Part shown: positions 59,856 through 64,000 of the stretch, one piece after another
Numbering within the stretch: the first letter of the stretch is position 1
Layout of the letters: every line of letters starts with the position of its first letter
Notes under the pieces: generated by a model
What the model saw: only the letters and a program-made list of their open reading frames with translations
What the model was told of the DNA's origin: nothing
Database searches by the model: none
Origin: Acarospora socialis
Lineage: Eukaryota > Ascomycota > Lecanoromycetes > Acarosporales > Acarosporaceae
DNA: 64,000 bases
Reading direction: 5' to 3'
Assembly (NCBI GenBank): GCA_025617375.2
Contig: JAMYGW020000008.1
Coordinates: 682,001 to 746,000, forward strand
Made by a program: the position numbers and the translations under genes

Positions 59856-62405
59856 ATGTTTTACCATGTTGTCGTCGTTGTGCTGGCATCTATATCGCAT
59901 TTTGGTCTAGCTGGTGAAGCTACCCTCAAGTTTCTGGTCTTGATATGTAATTACTGACGGTTAATTGCAGCGCCGAACTACTTGGACTCGGGTTCTTCGA
60001 ATGCCCACAATGAACGTGCTCCTCATGACGCGCGGGCAGTATTCCCCGTCGTCAATCAGGCGGGTCAGCCTATACATGACTGCAATGGACGGACGATGAA
60101 TGTTCAGGATGCTGGCCTTTATTATTGGGATCCGGTGCGATATGCGTTCATTACTCCTGATGTTTCCCAATGACCGATTGCTGGAGAGCTTGGGATCTGG
60201 AAACGGGCTCCCAGCTATAGCACATTACTAATGACAGCTTAGACACAACATACTTATACTGTTTCAACGGCGGCCTCAACTGGAACCGCGACTGTGTGGT
60301 CCTCAAACCCAGTCTCTTTCTCACTCACCCAGGACTCGGTTTCCGCCGCAGTGACAACGATTCTCAGTTACACTCCTGCGCCGTCAAGGAATAGCACATT
60401 CACTCCAACACATGTGGTAGACAGCGGAGGACTCACAGCGTAAGTGCAAGCACCTAAGGCGTTGTTCGTCATCGGGCGTGGTTGACACTACTACTAGCAC
60501 CTTCCCCACTCCGTACGTCTATTACACGGGCTTTCAGATGGAAGAAGCGCAAGTAGTCACGATCTCCGGCTACGCTCGGTGCATCACCTCAACCACGTCC
60601 ATGCCGTTTCCTTCGCCTGCATGGGCCGCATACTCAGGAGACCCGCATTCCGACTGGGCCGGGAAAGATCAAGTCAGCGGCCCGTTACCGACCCACCCAC
60701 CGTTGACGGACATGGCGAGCTCGATGGGTCAGACCGGGTTCGATGCCGGTACTTTCGCCGGTACTCCGACGATCAGCGTTGCCGTTAAGGCGTTGTTTGA
60801 TGGACCTGGCGCCCAGCCTACTGCCCCATCCCTAAATACCCCGACAGTTCCTGGTGGTAAGAACACTCTTCAAATACTGTCAAATTGATTGGTACTGAGG
60901 TGTCAATAACAGGAATTAGCATAACGACGAATAATCCCCAGGGGGTGATGAATCAAACCACTAGTACTAGCCCGCCCCCAAGTACCGTTGAATCTACAAC
61001 TACCAACGAGTCTACAACTACCACCGAGTCTACAGCTACCACCGAGTCTACAACTACCACCAACTCTACTACCACAGCGACCACAAACAGCACTCCGTCT
61101 GCCACAACCACTCCGTCTGCCACCACCACTCCGTCTGCAACCACTATTCCGTCTACAACTACGTTGGTTTCTGCAACCACATCAACTACCACCACTCCGT
61201 CTCCAACTACCTTAACAAGCACACCTTCTACCACCACAGTATCGACAACCGTATCATCGACGTTGTCCACAGATACAACAGTCTCAGAGCAATCGTCTGC
61301 GTCAACTACTTCATCCGGTGTGTCAACCTCAACTGTTATTCTGTCTCCGTCCTCTCCTTCGCCCTCTTCTTCGCCCACTTCTTCGTCCACTTCTTCGTCC
61401 ACTTCTTCGCCCACTTCTTCGCCCACTTCTTCGCCCACTTCTTCGCCCACTTCTTCGCCCACTCCTTCGCCGTCTGCCTCGACCACCTCTTCGACTACCT
61501 CTTCCCTCAATTCCTCGACCACCTCCTCGCCCAATTCTTCGCCCACCTCCTCGCCCTCTGCCTCCTCTTCTCCCTTGTCCTCTAGCTCCCAGCAGTCACC
61601 AAGTTCAAGCCCATCTTTGGCGTCTCTATCTTCTGGATTGTCCGCCTCTACTCCGGTGCTAACTAATAGCTCGCAAACAGCTAGCGTTGTCGTTAGCCCA
61701 ATTACTATCTCGGGAAGTACTGCATTGATTACTTCAACGGTCAACGCGACTGTTGTCGAAACCAGCACAGCAGTATCAGCGACCTCGCTGCCTCCTTCCA
61801 TAGTTATCGGCACCACAGTTATCACTGCCAATACAGCGTCTGTGTATGTCATCGAAAGCCAGACATTGGTACCAGGCGGTCCCGCCATCACGCTCTCCGG
61901 AACCACCATCTCACTCCCTCCGAGCACCACAACGATCCGCGTCAGCAACAGTGCGGTCCCAACACAGCCCGCCATCGTCCCCCTGAATCCAGCGCCCGTC
62001 ATCACGGTTTTGGGCAGCGAGGTCACCGCAGGCCCGTCGTCCGTTTTCGTCATTGTCAGCCAAACGCTTGTCCCCGGCGGCACTCCGATTACTGTGTCCG
62101 GCACGCCCATCTCTCTCCAACCGTCGGCATCTGCGGTCGTCATTGGCGCTTCCACTTTCGCCGTTGCACCGCCAGCAACAACCGTCGTACTTCCGCCGAA
62201 AACCGTCGTCACCGGAGGGAGGACGGTCGTGGTTGGGCCAAGCACCGTGGCGGTACCGAAAGGAAGCACTGTGTACGTGCCTGGTGCGAATCCTACCGAG
62301 TCGGTGGTGCTGTTTTCCAGTGATGCGCAGAGCACAATAACCAGTATACTGTCTCTGAGCGGCATTTGTGTGCTAGCGGTTTCAATAGTCTGCTGTTGGT
62401 TATGA
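59856..62405 (+). CDS. Secreted Ser/Thr-rich cell-wall protein, probably GPI-anchored
   Basis: Five exons, 59856-59913, 59971-60161 (or 60134), 60243-60439, 60498-60856 and 60913-62405, give about 765 residues. Both alternatives for the second exon end keep frame; GTGCGA at 60135 is the better donor. A signal peptide (MFYHVVVVVLASISHFGLA) precedes a ~280-residue N-terminal region with few Cys. Residues from ~290 are a mucin-like Thr/Ser/Pro stalk coded by minisatellites, then three related blocks of the type VIGTTVITANTASVYVIESQ with LVPGG, and a hydrophobic C-terminal tail (SILSLSGICVLAVSIVCCWL) that fits a GPI-attachment signal. Likely heavily O-mannosylated wall protein; no enzymatic domain seen. 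Confidence 0.8.
60989..61165 (+). repeat. 18-bp coding minisatellites (ESTTTT and PSATTT units)
   Basis: About five units coding ESTTTT variants, then about four units coding PSATTT variants, in frame within the cell-wall protein stalk. Confidence 0.8.
61363..61470 (+). repeat. 12-bp coding minisatellite (PTSS units)
   Basis: About nine nearly identical 12-bp units (cccacttcttcg) coding PTSS or STSS. The high identity suggests recent copy-number change. Confidence 0.85.
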
Positions 62406-63011
62406 TCTGTTGGAGACGGATTGTTATGGGAAATGTGAAACGAAACGGATGCTTTCCTATTGGATATCTAGGTTTAAGGCAAAAAATAATCTTAATGGAG
62501 TCTATAGATCATCAGAAGGATCAACTCATACAAATACTATTCCAACCACCCAGTTCTTTTTATGTACAGAAGATCTGCAATTTCACGTGAGCGCAATTCC
62601 ACCCCTACTGCAGAAAGTGACATGGCCCTGAGTAGCCCTGTGAACAAAATCACCTATATCCCCTGAAGTAAGTCCAAAAAAAACCAACGAATGATTCTAA
62701 CGGTACCATCACAAAGCACGGCGCCAAGCCGCGAAAAGGATCACTGGAGAAATAATTATTCTCCAGCCCAGACCCCTCGCCGAAAGCACATCTAAATCAG
62801 GAGCCGTAACCTAATCGATAAGCAACCACCCTAAAACCAACCCCCACAAAAATCCCGTCCCGAACGCTGCAACAAAGCAACCACCACCCTTCCACACCCC
62901 TGTCTCTGCCTCTCAGCCTCAGCCCTACTTTGTAACTCACTCACTTACTCACCGCCCCCAACGCACCGCCCCCAACGCATCACCCCCAAAGACCCCACTC
63001 CCAACTCAAAA
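62406..63011. other. Intergenic, upstream of tubulin cofactor A
   Basis: No gene seen. A C-rich pyrimidine stretch from about 62870 to 63011 precedes the next ATG and is a plausible fungal core promoter. Confidence 0.4.
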
Positions 63012-63730
63012 ATGCCGCCCCCAACCCCCCTCGCGATCGCCACCTCCTCCCTCACGCGCCTCCTGCACGAAGAATCCACCTACGCGTCCGAACTCGCGTC
63101 TCAGGTCTCGCGGGCCGAGAAATCGGAAGCTTCTCTCCGAAACGGCGACGGGGATGGAGACGGGGATGGGAATGCGGAGTGGAGGGTTAGACAGGAGGTT
63201 AGTCCTTCTGCTCCTCTTCTGTTCTGTTCTGTTCTCGTGTTGGAGGGGAGGGGTTTGTGCGCTGGGGAAGGAGGGAAGAAGAAGCGGGGGTTTGTGGGGG
63301 GGCAAGAAGGGGAAGGGTTGGGACCAGTGATGGGAAGGGGTGTAGAAGGGTGTGTTGGATATCGGAGGCTGATACGGGGGTGTGCGGCGTGTAGCGGAAA
63401 GCGATCGAGGAGACGAAGGCGGTGTTCCCGTCGCTGCGGGCGAGGATCGCGGAGGCGGTGGCGAGGGTGGAGAGGGAGGTGGTATGTGTACTCTCTTTTC
63501 GTACTGTGTCATTACGGTGTCGTTGTGGGGTTGTGAGGGTCGGGGCGAGGTGGCGGATCTCATGTGGGTGATTGCGATGCTGATGGTGGGATGGTGTGCT
63601 TTAGGAGGCTGTGAGGAGTTCTGGGAAGGGCAAGGAGGGGAGTGGAGAGGAGATCGCGAGGGCGGAGGAGGCGGTTGGGAAGGCGAGGGAGAGGGAGAGG
63701 GAGAGAGAGGGGAAGAGGGAGGGGACGTGA
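63012..63730 (+). CDS. TBCA: Tubulin-specific chaperone A (cofactor A)
   Basis: Small helical chaperone that holds beta-tubulin during alpha/beta dimer assembly (Rbl2 in yeast). Three exons, 63012-63197, 63395-63481 and 63605-63730, all in phase 0, give 132 residues. It starts MPPPTPLAIATSSLTRLLHE, the usual first helix, and exon 2 has the conserved ERKAIEETKAVFPSLRARI. A Gly/Asp run (GDGDGDGDG) sits in the loop between helices 1 and 2. The C-terminal tail is unusually rich in alternating Arg/Glu, encoded by a GAGAGG purine run. Confidence 0.9.
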
Positions 63731-63905
63731 TGGGTGGGGTTGTGATGAACAGAAGATGATACCAGGGTGGAATGGAGGGCTTGAGGTTGCTTGGGTGATT
63801 TCGAGCTTTTCACGCGCTGGATGTCATGCAGCTAGGGGCATTATAGCGAGCTTCCATTTCGGACGCAGCTTAGATTATCAATCTATCGAGATATCAAACG
63901 AACGG

Positions 63906-64000
63906 CTACGTGATGTCCATGTTCTCGCCTGCCTCGCCACCTTGGACTATCCCTTCGTCTTCCTCTCCCTCTTCCTTCTCGTCGTCTGGGTCGTCCACCA
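63906..64000 (-). CDS. C-terminal end of an unidentified gene (partial)
   Basis: The minus strand has an open, strongly acidic reading from the window edge to a TAG at 63906: VDDPDDEKEEGEEDEG, then GGEAGENMDIT. This is typical of an acidic C-terminal tail of a nuclear protein. Only about 31 residues are present and no family can be named. Confidence 0.5.
   Translation of the reverse strand, partial: VDDPDDEKEEGEEDEGIVQGGEAGENMDIT

Noticed and set aside
60953-62365. 470-residue open frame on the minus strand
   Set aside because: Antisense shadow of the Ser/Thr-rich stalk; its Val/Glu-rich runs are simply the complement of the minisatellites, and the plus strand has signal peptide and splice structure.
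63006-63563. 185-residue Pro/Ser-rich minus-strand frame
   Set aside because: Antisense of the TBCA exons and introns; the plus strand has a clear TBCA sequence.

Overview
The window reads as nuclear DNA of a filamentous ascomycete (Pezizomycotina). The genes are interrupted by short GT-AG introns of about 45-160 bases, often with a CTGAC/CTGAT-type branch site. The gene set includes a HET-domain gene, a Ppo-type fatty-acid dioxygenase and a giant leashin-like / 'involucrin repeat' protein, all typical of that group. The class cannot be fixed from the sequence. I saw no rRNA, tRNA or CRISPR, and no reverse-transcriptase, integrase or capsid motifs.

Left third (1-12 kb): a transporter-rich but decayed zone. 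It holds the 5' part of a Dal5-type MFS permease running off the left edge, a broken SNF2-family helicase C-terminus, a short 20-bp repeat, about three degenerate ~200-bp tandem repeats, an intact six-exon PTR2-type peptide transporter, and a broken ABCG-type ABC transporter fragment. Most of the remaining sequence there shows no gene.

Middle (12-49 kb): dense and mostly conserved. In order: a small coiled-coil protein; prohibitin-2 and the 3'-end processing factor CstF-64/Rna15 as a divergent pair; a 243-bp Tc1/mariner-type MITE with TA target duplication; a membrane short-chain dehydrogenase; a small membrane protein; a 20.2-kb gene encoding a 6,682-residue disordered and coiled-coil protein whose architecture fits the Woronin-body tether leashin; a CorA/Mnr2-type Mg2+ transporter; and a 12-exon Ppo-type heme dioxygenase/P450 fusion whose P450 half has lost its heme cysteine.

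Right third (49-64 kb): an accessory-looking stretch with a DUF4419 protein and a frame-broken HET-domain gene, bracketed by two copies of a 23-bp direct repeat. Beyond it lie a membrane-anchored aspartyl-protease-like protein with a degenerate active site, a Ser/Thr-rich secreted cell-wall protein, tubulin cofactor A, and the acidic C-terminus of an unidentified gene entering from the right edge. No metabolic gene cluster is evident. Apart from the divergent PHB2/CstF-64 promoter the genes look independently transcribed.
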